This document shows positions 33,958 to 42,936 of a DNA stretch of 64,000 nt, piece by piece; within the stretch, counting starts at the first letter, position 1, and each line of letters starts with the position of its first letter. Location: assembly GCA_964619555.1 (NCBI GenBank), contig CAZUDV010000006.1, positions 183,840 through 247,839 on the forward strand, written 5' to 3'. The notes beneath the pieces are model-generated. The model ran no database searches. It saw only the letters and a list, made by a program, of their open reading frames with translations, and was not told the DNA's origin. This stretch comes from JAGOPY01 sp964619555. GTDB lineage: Bacteria > Bacteroidota > Bacteroidia > Bacteroidales > JAGOPY01. Position numbers and translations under genes: made by a program.

Positions 33958-35631
33958 ATGAGACTCTCCGGGAAAATAATCACACTGACTGCCACCTTTA
34001 TGATGGCCTGTTTCTCATGGCTTAACGCGCAGAATGATAATAACTTTGAAATCTCGAAAAACCTGGATATCTACGCTACACTGATGAAGGAGCTGGATAA
34101 AAACTATGCTGACCAGATCAATCCCGGTGAGCTGACGGAATCAGCCATAAATGCAATGCTGGAATCGCTCGATCCGTATACTGTTTTTATTCCGGAGTCA
34201 AACGCTGAGGATTATAAACTTATGACTACCGGACAATACGGTGGAATCGGAGCCCTCATTCACAAACAAGGCGATTATGTGGTTATTTCCGAACCGTACG
34301 AAGGGTTTCCCGCATACAAAGCCGGATTGCATGCCGGCGACAGAATCCTGGAAATTAACGGTAAATCGATGCTGGACAAGGATTCGGATGAGGTTAGTGA
34401 CATCCTGAAAGGCCAACCGGGAGTGGAACTTAAAATACTGGTACAACCTTATGGTTCAAATGACAAGAATTTAGTAAGTGTGATCCGGGAAGAGATCAAA
34501 ATACCTAATATCCCCTATTTCGGAGTATTGCCCGGCGGGATTGCTTACATAAAGCTGATCAACTTCACACAAAATGCCGGTAACGAGGTTAAAAAAGCGT
34601 TCCTCGAAATGAAGGCAAATAATGAACTGAAAGGTGTCATTATTGACCTTCGGGGCAATGGAGGTGGGTTACTGAATGAAGCCGTGAATATAACCAATCT
34701 ATTTGTGGATCAGAATCAACTGATCGTCAGCACAAAAGGGAAAGTAAGCGCCAGGAACCAGGACCATTACACCCGCTTCGCGCCTGTCGATAAAGAGATC
34801 CCGCTGGCCGTGCTGGTTGATGAAAGCAGCGCTTCTGCTTCGGAGATCGTCGCTGGTGCCATACAGGACCTGGACCGCGGTGTGATCATCGGACAAAAGA
34901 CCTTTGGAAAAGGATTGGTGCAAAATGTCTTACCACTTTCGTATAATTCCCAGGTTAAAATTACCGTAGCTAAATACTACATCCCCAGCGGCAGGTGCAT
35001 CCAGGAGATCGATTACTTCCATAAAGATGAAAACGGTGATTCGGAAAAGATTCCTGACTCACTGATCTCAGAATTCAAGACCAGAAACGGACGTTCGGTT
35101 TATGACGGCGGCGGTATAGACCCGGACATAGTCATGAAACCGTTTAAACTGAGTAAGCTGTCCCAGACATTGATCACCAAATATTTGCTGTTCGATTATG
35201 CCAATAAGTTCTTCCGGGAGCATGAGAGTATTACGCCTCCTGAAGAATTTGTGATTTCTGACGAAATATTTACGGACCTTACCGAATTTCTGAAAGATAA
35301 AACATATGATTATCAGACAAACAGCGAGGAAAGCCTGGAAAAATTGAGGAAAGCTGCCGAAAAAGAAAATTATTTCGATGCCATTAAGCCTGATTATGAA
35401 GCGCTGAAGGCCAAGATCCTGCACGATAAGGATGCCGACCTCCTCACATACAAAGACGAGGTGAAGCTGTTGTTAAAAGATGAAATAGTAGCCCGGTATT
35501 ATTACCAGACTGGCAGGATCATCTCGAGTTTAAATGACGATCCGGAGATAGCCAGGGCTATTGAAGTCCTTCAGGGTACGGATACCTACCTGGCCATCCT
35601 GGATGGCACCCTGAAACCGGGGAACGAATAG
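33958..35631 (+). CDS. C-terminal processing peptidase, S41 family
   Basis: 557 residues with a signal peptide (MMACFSWLNAQ). An N-terminal helical part is followed by a PDZ domain (YGGIGALIHKQGDYVVISEPYEGFPAYKAGLHAGDRILEINGKS) and the tail-specific protease domain with IDLRGNGGGLLNEAV, catalytic Ser in DESSASASEIVAGAIQD and catalytic Lys in GQKTFGKGLVQ. It acts in the periplasm on envelope proteins. A C-terminal extension of about 140 residues is typical for Bacteroidota members. Confidence 0.95.
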   Translation: MRLSGKIITLTATFMMACFSWLNAQNDNNFEISKNLDIYATLMKELDKNYADQINPGELTESAINAMLESLDPYTVFIPESNAEDYKLMTTGQYGGIGALIHKQGDYVVISEPYEGFPAYKAGLHAGDRILEINGKSMLDKDSDEVSDILKGQPGVELKILVQPYGSNDKNLVSVIREEIKIPNIPYFGVLPGGIAYIKLINFTQNAGNEVKKAFLEMKANNELKGVIIDLRGNGGGLLNEAVNITNLFVDQNQLIVSTKGKVSARNQDHYTRFAPVDKEIPLAVLVDESSASASEIVAGAIQDLDRGVIIGQKTFGKGLVQNVLPLSYNSQVKITVAKYYIPSGRCIQEIDYFHKDENGDSEKIPDSLISEFKTRNGRSVYDGGGIDPDIVMKPFKLSKLSQTLITKYLLFDYANKFFREHESITPPEEFVISDEIFTDLTEFLKDKTYDYQTNSEESLEKLRKAAEKENYFDAIKPDYEALKAKILHDKDADLLTYKDEVKLLLKDEIVARYYYQTGRIISSLNDDPEIARAIEVLQGTDTYLAILDGTLKPGNE

Positions 35632-35657
35632 CGCTTTTTCGCCATATTCCGACTTAC

Positions 35658-36149
35658 ATGAATCTGAAAAAAATCATCCTTGTAATTGAAGAATACCCGG
35701 GAAAGGATTCCTTACCTGACCAGGACAGGCAACTGCTTGAAAATGCAATTGAAGCGAGCGATAAAGCTTATGCGCCCTATTCTTCATTCCGGGTCGGGGC
35801 AGCTGTCCGACTGGAAGACGGCCGGATATTCACCGGAAATAACCAGGAAAATGCCTCCTACCCATCGGGACTCTGCGCCGAAAGAGTTGCGGTGTTTTCA
35901 GCCCAGGCCCTGTTTCCCGGAAAAGCAATCGATTCCATAGCGATCTATGCCACTTCCGCAGAGTTCAGGCTGAAACACCCGGTAACCCCCTGTGGAGCAT
36001 GCCGCCAGGTGATCGCGGAATATGAGCACCGCCATGACAGGAAGATCAGGATCATTATGGGAAACGAAGCAGGTACGATTCAGGCTGTAAATGGCGTCGA
36101 AAATCTGCTCCCGCTGATGTTTTACCTCGAAGAATTGAAGAAACACTGA
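35658..36149 (+). CDS. cdd: Cytidine deaminase
   Basis: Deaminates cytidine and deoxycytidine to uridine/deoxyuridine in pyrimidine salvage. 163 residues. Zinc ligands and the proton-shuttling Glu are in GLCAERVAVF and HPVTPCGACRQVI (Cys ligands C/CxxC type, tetramer-type enzyme). KAYAPYSSFRVGAAVRLEDGRIFTGNNQENASYP is the substrate region. It is followed by a thioesterase gene 11 bases on, within a string of same-strand housekeeping genes. Confidence 0.95.
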   Translation: MNLKKIILVIEEYPGKDSLPDQDRQLLENAIEASDKAYAPYSSFRVGAAVRLEDGRIFTGNNQENASYPSGLCAERVAVFSAQALFPGKAIDSIAIYATSAEFRLKHPVTPCGACRQVIAEYEHRHDRKIRIIMGNEAGTIQAVNGVENLLPLMFYLEELKKH

Positions 36150-36160
36150 TACCAACCGGA

Positions 36161-36559
36161 ATGCAGCTTATCTCCAATAAAATATGCAAAACCAGCGATA
36201 TCGGGATCAACAATAACCTCTTTGGCGGTACTATGTTGTCATGGCTGGATGAAGCCGGGGGAACGATGGCCAGCCAGGTCTGTTGCACCCCCCAGATGAT
36301 CACTCTGAAAATAGACGAGGTACTGTTCAAAAAACCGGTCAAGGTCAATGAACATATCCGGATCTATGGGCGGGTGGATAGTATTGGCCATACCTCCATC
36401 AGTCTTTATCTGGAAGCGAGAAGGTTTAATTTTTCAAATCACGAGGAAGAAACGGTCTGCTCGACAAAAGCTATATTTGTCCGGATAGATCACAAGGGGG
36501 AACCGGTTGAAATTGACCACAGTATCAGGAAAAATTATCATCAAAAAATAAATGAATGA
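36161..36559 (+). CDS. Acyl-CoA thioesterase, hotdog fold
   Basis: 132 residues, paralogous to the 14927 gene: GINNNLFGGTMLSWLDEAGGTMASQV, IDEVLFKKPVKVNEHIRIYGRV, and TKAIFVRID. It probably hydrolyses acyl-CoA in the cytosol; chain length is unknown. Its TGA overlaps the next start codon by four bases (ATGA), so translation is coupled to the ChaN-like gene. Confidence 0.85.
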   Translation: MQLISNKICKTSDIGINNNLFGGTMLSWLDEAGGTMASQVCCTPQMITLKIDEVLFKKPVKVNEHIRIYGRVDSIGHTSISLYLEARRFNFSNHEEETVCSTKAIFVRIDHKGEPVEIDHSIRKNYHQKINE

Positions 36560-37428
36560 ATAAAAGACTTTTCTGGGTAATGATCATATTCCTAACCGGC
36601 ATGGCAATGAAATCGGATAAACCTGCCTACCAGTTCTTTGATGCCAAATCAAAAAAAGCAGATTACCGGGATGTATTAAAAGCCGCCATGCAATCCGATA
36701 TCGTCTTTTTCGGAGAAATGCACAATTCACCGATTTGCCACTGGCTGCAGTTGGAGCTCACCAAGGATCTGTATCAGGAAAAGAAGGAAAGCCTGGTTCT
36801 GGGCGCTGAAATGTTCGAATCAGACAATCAGTTGCTTTTAGATGAATACCTGTCAGGCAAAATCAAAGAAAAGAACTTTGAAGAAGAGGCCAGGCTTTGG
36901 AAGAATTATAAAACCGATTATAAGCCCCTTGTCCGGTTTGCCCTTGACAATAATCTGAAGTTCGTGGCGACAAATGTCCCCAGAAGGTATGCAGCATTGG
37001 TGAACAGTAAGGGATTTGATGCCTTGGACGATTTATCGCCTGAAGCCAAATCGCTCCTTCCCCCATTACCTATCCCTTATGATGGAGAACTTAACGGCTA
37101 TAAAAGCATGGTTGAAATGATGCGAAGCATGGACAGTACCCACGCTACCGATAACATTGCCAGGGCCCAGGCTCTGAAAGATGCAACCATGGCCCATTTC
37201 ATCCTTCAGAACTGGCAAGGTGGGCAATTGTTCCTTCACTTTAACGGCACCTATCACAGCGAGAATTTTGAAGGCATCGTCTGGTACATCAAACAGGCTG
37301 ATCCGGAAATCAAAGTGTTGACCATTGCATCAGCCGAACAGGAGGATCTCGACTCATTATCCGGAGAAAGCAAAGGGATTGCGGATTTTATCCTGTGCAT
37401 TCCGACGGATATGACTAAAACCAACTAA
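36556..37428 (+). CDS. ChaN-like (DUF399) haem/iron-associated envelope protein
   Basis: 290 residues. Family signature IVFFGEMHNSPICHWLQLELTKDL, with AEMFESDNQ, FVATNVPRRYAALV and LFLHFNGTYHSENFEGIVWYI. ChaN of Campylobacter is a haem-binding lipoprotein with two cofacial haems; the His/Tyr that bind haem are not certain here. The N-terminus (LFWVMIIFLTGMAMKSDK) looks like a signal sequence without a lipobox Cys. Translation is coupled to the upstream thioesterase. Confidence 0.8.
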   Translation: MNKRLFWVMIIFLTGMAMKSDKPAYQFFDAKSKKADYRDVLKAAMQSDIVFFGEMHNSPICHWLQLELTKDLYQEKKESLVLGAEMFESDNQLLLDEYLSGKIKEKNFEEEARLWKNYKTDYKPLVRFALDNNLKFVATNVPRRYAALVNSKGFDALDDLSPEAKSLLPPLPIPYDGELNGYKSMVEMMRSMDSTHATDNIARAQALKDATMAHFILQNWQGGQLFLHFNGTYHSENFEGIVWYIKQADPEIKVLTIASAEQEDLDSLSGESKGIADFILCIPTDMTKTN

Positions 37429-37431
37429 CTG

Positions 37432-38199
37432 ATGATTTCCAGAAATCGACTTAAATACCTTCATTCGCTGCGATTAAAGAAATTCCGTGAATTGAACGGC
37501 GCATTTTTGGTTGAAGGCGTTAAAATAGTTGATGAACTCCTGCATAGCAACTTTAAGATACTCGAAATTCTCGGAACCTCAGCCTGGAGAGCAAAATATA
37601 ACGATTTGGTTGAAACCGGCCGGTTTTCGTTTCATGAGATTTCGGAAAAGGATCTGGAAACAGCTTCTAATCTCACTTCACCTAATGAGGTGATAGCAGT
37701 GGTGGAAATACCTGAAAAATCATCTGAGGAGACCGGTCTATCCGGGAACATAGTCCTGATCCTGGATAAAATTCAGGATCCCGGCAACCTGGGCACAATG
37801 ATCCGGACAGCCGATTGGTTCGGTATCAGAAATATACTTTGTTCTGACGATACGGCAGATGTTTACAATCCAAAAGTGATCCAGGCGACGATGGGTTCGG
37901 TTTTCAGGGTAAACATTCGATATGGTGACATTGCTGCTTTTATAGACAACGACCTTTCTGGCTGGTACATTTATGGAACTTCTGCTGAGGGAGCGGACCT
38001 GTACGGTTCAGAGACAGGTTTTCCTGCCGCAGTTATCATAGGAAATGAATCACAGGGGATTTCCGCAAAGCTGTTGTCAAAAGTGAACCTGAACCTGGCG
38101 ATCCCGGCCTCTTCCGGAACAACAGAATCGCTCAATGCGGCTGTAGCGACCGGCATTTTTTGTGCTGAATTTACCAGAAGATTGAACCTTCAGCTTTAA
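37432..38199 (+). CDS. TrmH/SpoU-family RNA 2'-O-methyltransferase
   Basis: 255 residues; SPOUT methyltransferase. The N-terminal RNA-binding L30e-like part (NRLKYLHSLRLKKFRELNGAFLVEGVKIVDELL) is followed by LDKIQDPGNLGTMIRTADWFGI (motif 1, with the catalytic Arg), VIIGNESQGIS (motif 2) and LAIPASSGTTESLNAAVATGIFCAEF (motif 3, knot). Its target may be 23S rRNA (RlmB/TsnR-like) or tRNA; the sequence does not decide. It is followed by the small NqrM-like gene. Confidence 0.92.
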   Translation: MISRNRLKYLHSLRLKKFRELNGAFLVEGVKIVDELLHSNFKILEILGTSAWRAKYNDLVETGRFSFHEISEKDLETASNLTSPNEVIAVVEIPEKSSEETGLSGNIVLILDKIQDPGNLGTMIRTADWFGIRNILCSDDTADVYNPKVIQATMGSVFRVNIRYGDIAAFIDNDLSGWYIYGTSAEGADLYGSETGFPAAVIIGNESQGISAKLLSKVNLNLAIPASSGTTESLNAAVATGIFCAEFTRRLNLQL

Positions 38200-38255
38200 T
38201 TTTGGTTTTTTTAAATGAATGTAACTCAACACGCACCACCAAACTCTCAACGAAT

Positions 38256-38447
38256 ATGCTGTTCCAGGTACTTATTGTTTCGATCGTTTTAGTTGGCATT
38301 GCTTTCGCCGGTTTTGCCATAAAAATGTTCTTTTCGAAGACTGCAGAATTCAAAAAAAGCTGTTCCAGCATAGATCCCGCAACCGGCAAGCCCTATGGAT
38401 GTTCTTGCGGCAACGGGGATGGTGGGGAATATTGCGAGAACAAATAG
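38256..38447 (+). CDS. Small four-cysteine membrane protein resembling NqrM (Na+-NQR maturation)
   Basis: 63 residues from the ATG at 38256; the frame extends to 38202 but the added codons are not membrane-like. One N-terminal membrane helix (LFQVLIVSIVLVGIAFAGFAIKMFF) precedes a short hydrophilic tail with C36, C49, C51 and C60 (KKSCSS, GCSCGNGDGGEYC). This layout, one helix then four Cys, matches NqrM/DUF539, which is needed to insert iron between NqrD and NqrE. ApbE and the entire nqr operon are adjacent on the opposite strand. Identity is inferred from layout and context. Confidence 0.6.
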   Translation: MLFQVLIVSIVLVGIAFAGFAIKMFFSKTAEFKKSCSSIDPATGKPYGCSCGNGDGGEYCENK

Positions 38448-38488
38448 GCAGTGGCTGGCCTGACAGGAGGCATTCGGGCTGGCTGACG

Positions 38489-39496
38489 CTATTCGGGGTC
38501 CACAATAATTGCCTCAAATCCTTTCGTGGCAATAGTCTTATACAATCCTTCCCCGGACGATATTATGAAGAACGCGTCCAAACCGGGATTGCGGGCAATA
38601 TATTCTACCGCTTTCTCATGACCCATTACCATAAAAGCCGTCGCGTACCCGTCCGCTGTCGAACATTCGGAAGCAAGGACCGTCACACTCAGCAAACCAT
38701 GCTGAACAGGATATCCGGTTGCCGGGTCAATGGTATGTGAATATCTCTGACCATTCTCCACCCTGTATTTTCTGTAACTCCCGCTGGTGGATACAGCCAT
38801 ATTGGTCAGTTTGATCCGGGTATTTATGGTTCTTTCCGACAGGCTGTCGGTTGCCGGGTTCTCAATCCCCACCAGCCAAGCACTTCCATCGGGTTTCTGC
38901 CCTTTGCCGATCACTTCACCACCAATATCCACCAGATAATTTTCTATTCCCCGGCCCGATAAGAACCTGCCCAGCAGATCCACCGCATAACCCTGTGCAA
39001 TGGCATTAAAATCAAATTGTATCCCCGGTTTGTCTTTGATTATTTTCCCATCAGTCATTCTTACCTGGCGGTAATCGACCAGCATTTTCAAACTGTCAAT
39101 CTTTGCCGGATCCAGGGGTATTTTATTTCTGAAGCCAAATCCCCAGGCATTGACAAGGGGTCCAACGGTAAAATCAAATGCCCCGCTGGTGTTTTCCGAG
39201 ATGATCCTGGCTCTTTGAAAGATATCCGAGAACCATTCATCCGGTATGGCGGTTGAATCCCCATTATTGATCCGGGATATGATGGATCCAGGTTTCCACA
39301 TGGAAACCGATAAGTCGAACTGGTTCAGGATCGAATCCACTTGCGGTTGAAAGTTTCTTCCCTGCCGGTCAAAATAGGTAATGGCATAATAGGTTCCCTG
39401 GGTTTCCCCCTGAAAACAGATCTTTTCAGGCTCTTCAGTACATGAAAAAAGAGAAAGGGCCAATAGGGCCAGCAGGGCTTTCAGCAGATTTTGCAT
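38489..39496 (-). CDS. apbE: FAD:protein FMN transferase (ApbE), lipoprotein
   Basis: Attaches FMN covalently through phosphoester bonds to Thr in NqrB and NqrC. 335 residues; lipoprotein signal ALLALSLFSC with lipidated Cys19. Seen: GTYYAITYF, SMWKPGSIISRIN, TVGPLVNAWGFG, FDFNAIAQGYAVDLLGRFL, YLVDIGGEVIGKG, ATGYPVQHGLLSVTVLASECSTADGYATAFMVMG (metal/active site). The adjacent operon encodes its two likely substrates. It is 9 bases downstream of the barrel-protein gene and probably co-transcribed with it. Confidence 0.95.
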   Translation of the reverse strand: MQNLLKALLALLALSLFSCTEEPEKICFQGETQGTYYAITYFDRQGRNFQPQVDSILNQFDLSVSMWKPGSIISRINNGDSTAIPDEWFSDIFQRARIISENTSGAFDFTVGPLVNAWGFGFRNKIPLDPAKIDSLKMLVDYRQVRMTDGKIIKDKPGIQFDFNAIAQGYAVDLLGRFLSGRGIENYLVDIGGEVIGKGQKPDGSAWLVGIENPATDSLSERTINTRIKLTNMAVSTSGSYRKYRVENGQRYSHTIDPATGYPVQHGLLSVTVLASECSTADGYATAFMVMGHEKAVEYIARNPGLDAFFIISSGEGLYKTIATKGFEAIIVDPE

Positions 39497-39505
39497 GACA
39501 AGTAT

Positions 39506-40300
39506 TTAAAACCTGTAGCTGATATTCATTCCAAAATGGCCGGTTGGCATGACCACATTGCTGTAATAATCAGCATCCGGGAAATACCTGATCCCGACGC
39601 TCAGGATGGCAGCTATGCTGAAATTTTTAACAGGCGTAAAACGAATGCCATTGTCGACCATGTACTTGGTATAAACTCCTTCGTTATCGTACTCCTCATC
39701 ATAAAGCCAGTTGCCATTCTCGTCATAGACATAACCCCAGTAAGTTTGTTTTCCATACCCGATCAGCACTTTAGGCCCCACAAAATATCGCCATTTACCT
39801 TGTCCTCCCGGATAAAAATTGACTCCAACACCTGAAAAGAACAGGTTCTTAACCCAATTCTCATTGGCGTCAAAATAATCGAAATTATAGGCATAGCCGA
39901 ATCCGGCCGGAATATGGATACCGACAATTCCTTTTGCAATAATTCTTTCATAGGATAAGGTAACATCTCCATAGAAGACATCCAGCACATGATAGTTCAG
40001 GATATTTTTAGTGTAATCTTCTGAAATCCCGGTATGTGCCATTGCCTTGTGGGCGGGTTCATCCTGAAACATATCGTAATCCCCGTTCTCATAGGTTATT
40101 AAGACAATCTTGTCCTTGTCGATGATATACACCGGCCCGTCGAGATTTTTGAACTTTTTATATTGCACTTCATCGTCGCCAATGAAGACCACTTTAGCCT
40201 CTTCTTTGGATCCGTCAGTCTTATAAATGACATCCTGGGCAAATAGTTTAAATCCGGAGGCTACCAAAAGAATTACGGCTAACAGGGATAATTTTTTCAT
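39506..40300 (-). CDS. Outer-membrane beta-barrel protein of unknown function
   Basis: 264 residues, signal peptide MKKLSLLAVILLVASGFKLFAQ. A short N-terminal module, DVIYKTDGSKEEAKVVFIGDDEVQYKKF...KDKIVLITYENGD, is common in Bacteroidota outer-membrane proteins. An eight-strand-like barrel follows (VTLSYERIIAKGIVGIHIPAGFGYAYNF, WRYFVGPKVLIGYGKQTYWGY, GHFGMNISYRF) ending in aromatic F. No enzyme motif is seen. It is between nqrF and apbE but has its own -7 box. Confidence 0.75.
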   Translation of the reverse strand: MKKLSLLAVILLVASGFKLFAQDVIYKTDGSKEEAKVVFIGDDEVQYKKFKNLDGPVYIIDKDKIVLITYENGDYDMFQDEPAHKAMAHTGISEDYTKNILNYHVLDVFYGDVTLSYERIIAKGIVGIHIPAGFGYAYNFDYFDANENWVKNLFFSGVGVNFYPGGQGKWRYFVGPKVLIGYGKQTYWGYVYDENGNWLYDEEYDNEGVYTKYMVDNGIRFTPVKNFSIAAILSVGIRYFPDADYYSNVVMPTGHFGMNISYRF

Positions 40301-40331
40301 GATAGGTGGTTTTATTTTGTTAACTATTTAA

Positions 40332-40339
40332 CAAATATA
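40332..40339 (-). promoter_or_regulatory. -7 box of the barrel-protein/apbE pair
   Basis: TATATTTG on the minus strand, 32 bases before the start at 40300; matches TAnnTTTG. Confidence 0.5.
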
Positions 40340-40367
40340 GTGCCGAAATAGTAGGGTATATCTCCGA

Positions 40368-41612
40368 TTATCCTCCAAAATCGTCGAATGCGATCATCTC
40401 CTCCGGCACGCCGAAATCATCCAGCATTTTCAGTACAGCCTGGTTCATCATGGGAGGGCCGCACAGGTAATACTCAATCTCCTCAGGCTCAGGATGTGTT
40501 TTGAGGTAATTATCGATGATCACCTGGTGGATAAAGCCGGTATAACCGGTCCAATTGTCTTCAGGTTTTGGCTCCGAAAGGGCGATATGGAATTTGAAAT
40601 TCGGGTTGTTCTTTTCAATTTCCTGGAATTCTTCCACGTAGAATAATTCCCTCAAAGATCGTCCGCCATACCAGAACGTAGCTTTCCGGTCCGTATGCCT
40701 GGTTTTGAACTGGTCGAAAATATGGGACCGCATGGGGGCCATACCTGCTCCTCCCCCGATGAACATCATCTCCCGCCTGGTATCCTTGATGAAGAATTCG
40801 CCATAAGGTCCGGAAACGTTGACCTTATCGCCGGGTTTAAGGGAAAAAATAAAAGAAGAGCAGATACCCGGATTGACTTTCATAAATCCGCCGCTTTTCC
40901 TATCGAAAGGAGGAGTGGCGATCCGGACATTCAGCATGATGATGTTTCCTTCTGCAGGCTGGTTAGCCATGGAGTAAGCCCTGAATATGGGTTCGGTGTT
41001 TTTCATCTTCAGATCCCACATTTTATACTTATCCCATTCATCCCTGTATTCTTCCTCGATGATTATATCTTTATAATTCACCTCACAGGGGGGCACATCG
41101 ATCTGGATATAGCCGCCAGATTTAAATTCAAGATGCTCACCTTCAGGAAGTTTTACTTTAAATTCTTTAATGAAGGTTGCAACATTATGGTTTGAAATAA
41201 CTTCGCATTCCCATTTCTTGATACCGAAAATATGCGGGTCAACCTGGATTTTCAGGTTTTCGCGGACTTTTACCTGGCATCCGAGGCGCCAGTAGTTCTG
41301 TTGTTCTTTCCTTGTGAAATAACCTGTCTCGGTGGGAAGAATACTTCCGCCGCCTTCGATGACCTGGCATTTACACATAGCGCAGGTACCGCCCCCACCG
41401 CAGGCAGAAGGCAGGTAAATGCCGCTGTTGGACAGTGTGGATAACAGTGATGAACCCGGAGCCACTTCCAGTTCTTTATCGTCGTTTATGACTATTTTGA
41501 CATTCCCCTGGGGAAGAAGTTTTTTCCTTGCATAAAGCAGCATCCACACTAAAAGGAGTATGATGACAAGGAAGACGACAATACTGACTGCGATGACAAA
41601 TCCTGTACTCAT
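40368..41612 (-). CDS. nqrF: Na+-translocating NADH:quinone reductase subunit F
   Basis: NADH-oxidising subunit; feeds electrons through FAD and a [2Fe-2S] centre. 414 residues: N-terminal helix (VIAVSIVVFLVIILLLVWMLLYA), plant-type ferredoxin motif SACGGGGTCAMCKC with a distant fourth Cys (LGCQV), FAD site RAYSMANQP, NAD site MFIGGGAGMAPMRS, and C-terminal YYLCGPPMMNQAVLKMLDDFGVPEEMIAFDDFGG. Last gene of the operon, 23 bases after nqrE. Confidence 0.97.
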   Translation of the reverse strand: MSTGFVIAVSIVVFLVIILLLVWMLLYARKKLLPQGNVKIVINDDKELEVAPGSSLLSTLSNSGIYLPSACGGGGTCAMCKCQVIEGGGSILPTETGYFTRKEQQNYWRLGCQVKVRENLKIQVDPHIFGIKKWECEVISNHNVATFIKEFKVKLPEGEHLEFKSGGYIQIDVPPCEVNYKDIIIEEEYRDEWDKYKMWDLKMKNTEPIFRAYSMANQPAEGNIIMLNVRIATPPFDRKSGGFMKVNPGICSSFIFSLKPGDKVNVSGPYGEFFIKDTRREMMFIGGGAGMAPMRSHIFDQFKTRHTDRKATFWYGGRSLRELFYVEEFQEIEKNNPNFKFHIALSEPKPEDNWTGYTGFIHQVIIDNYLKTHPEPEEIEYYLCGPPMMNQAVLKMLDDFGVPEEMIAFDDFGG

Positions 41613-41635
41613 AGTATGATGGTTGAATACAATGT

Positions 41636-42253
41636 TTACAATTTAATACCTAAGAACGACATAAATGCCAGGGCCATCAGGCCTGTAAGAATGAATGAAA
41701 TCCCAAGGCCTCTCAGGGGTGCCGGAATCTGGGAATACCTGATTTTCTCCCTGATGGCGGCAATGCTGATAATTGCAACCGCCCAACCAACTCCAGAGCC
41801 GGCGCCGAACACGGTGGCATGAAGCAGGGAAGGGTACTCCCGTTCCTGCATGAACAGCGATCCCCCAAGTATAGCGCAGTTGACAGCAATCAAGGGCAGG
41901 AAAATACCCAGTGAATTGTACAAGGAGGGAGAAAATTTCTCGATGATCATTTCTACCAGTTGAACCATGGCAGCAATGGTGGCAATAAACAACAGAAAGC
42001 TAAGGAAATTCAGATCCATTCCTGCCAGTTTTGGCGAGATCCAGCTCAATGCACCCGGTGCCAGCAGATAATTAAAAATTATATAGTTGACCGGAACCGT
42101 GATGGTTTCCACGAAAATTACGGCTACTCCAAGTCCGATGGCGGTCTTCACTGATTTGGATACCGCAAGATAGGAGCACATACCCAGGAAGAAAGCAAAG
42201 ACCATATTATCGATGAATATGGACTTAACAAACAGATTTAGATATTCTTGCAT
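41636..42253 (-). CDS. nqrE: Na+-NQR subunit E
   Basis: Polytopic inner-membrane subunit, 205 residues, six helices. EYLNLFVKSIFIDNMVFAFFLGMCSYLAVSK carries the conserved Cys that with NqrD holds the intramembrane iron centre; NCAILGGSLFMQEREYPSLL holds the second. This is the subunit pair that NqrM is reported to service. 27 bases after nqrD. Confidence 0.97.
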   Translation of the reverse strand: MQEYLNLFVKSIFIDNMVFAFFLGMCSYLAVSKSVKTAIGLGVAVIFVETITVPVNYIIFNYLLAPGALSWISPKLAGMDLNFLSFLLFIATIAAMVQLVEMIIEKFSPSLYNSLGIFLPLIAVNCAILGGSLFMQEREYPSLLHATVFGAGSGVGWAVAIISIAAIREKIRYSQIPAPLRGLGISFILTGLMALAFMSFLGIKL

Positions 42254-42280
42254 TTTTCTTCAGTTTTAAGGATCGGTGAA

Positions 42281-42931
42281 TCAGCTTTTATCAATCAATT
42301 CACGGGACCTGGAACGCTGGATCCAGATGATGGCTCCGACAATGATCAGGGCCATGGGAGGCAATATGACCAAACCGTTGTTCTTATAGCCTAAATCGTA
42401 CATAAACTGAGGCATGACCGGGTATCCCCAAAGCGTGCCGGAGCCAAAGAATTCTCTGATGATTCCCATTGCTATCAATATCCAGCTGTAACCCAGCCCG
42501 TTGCCAATCCCGTCGAGGAATGACTGCCAGGGTTTGTTGCTCATGGCAAAAGCTTCCAGACGTCCCATCAGGATACAGTTGGTGATGATCAATCCCACGA
42601 AAACCGACAATTGACGGCTGACATCATAAACATAGGCTTTCAGCAACTGGTCAACTACAATGACCAGGGCTGCTACAACCGTCAATTGAACTATGATCCT
42701 GATCCTGGGTGGTATTCCATTCCGGATCAGTGAAATGACCAGGTTGGAGAAAGCTGTTACGATGACCACGGATAAAGCCATCACGAAAGCCGGTTTTAAT
42801 TTGGCAGTAACCGCCAGGGCTGAACAGATTCCCAATACCTGTACTGTAATGGGATTGTCGATATTCAGCGGATTGGTGATCAGCTTTCGGTTTTTTGCAG
42901 AAAACAGGGATGTTTTCTCCTTGGATTCCAT
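42281..42931 (-). CDS. nqrD: Na+-NQR subunit D
   Basis: Polytopic subunit related to NqrE and RnfE, 216 residues. Seen: NPLNIDNPITVQVLGICSALAVTAKLKPAFVMAL with one conserved Cys, NLVISLIRNGIPPRIRIIVQLTVVAALVIVVDQLLKAY, and IITNCILMGRLEAFAMSNKPW with the other Cys. 5 bases after nqrC, consistent with tight co-translation. Confidence 0.97.
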   Translation of the reverse strand: MESKEKTSLFSAKNRKLITNPLNIDNPITVQVLGICSALAVTAKLKPAFVMALSVVIVTAFSNLVISLIRNGIPPRIRIIVQLTVVAALVIVVDQLLKAYVYDVSRQLSVFVGLIITNCILMGRLEAFAMSNKPWQSFLDGIGNGLGYSWILIAMGIIREFFGSGTLWGYPVMPQFMYDLGYKNNGLVILPPMALIIVGAIIWIQRSRSRELIDKS

Positions 42932-42936
42932 ATTTA

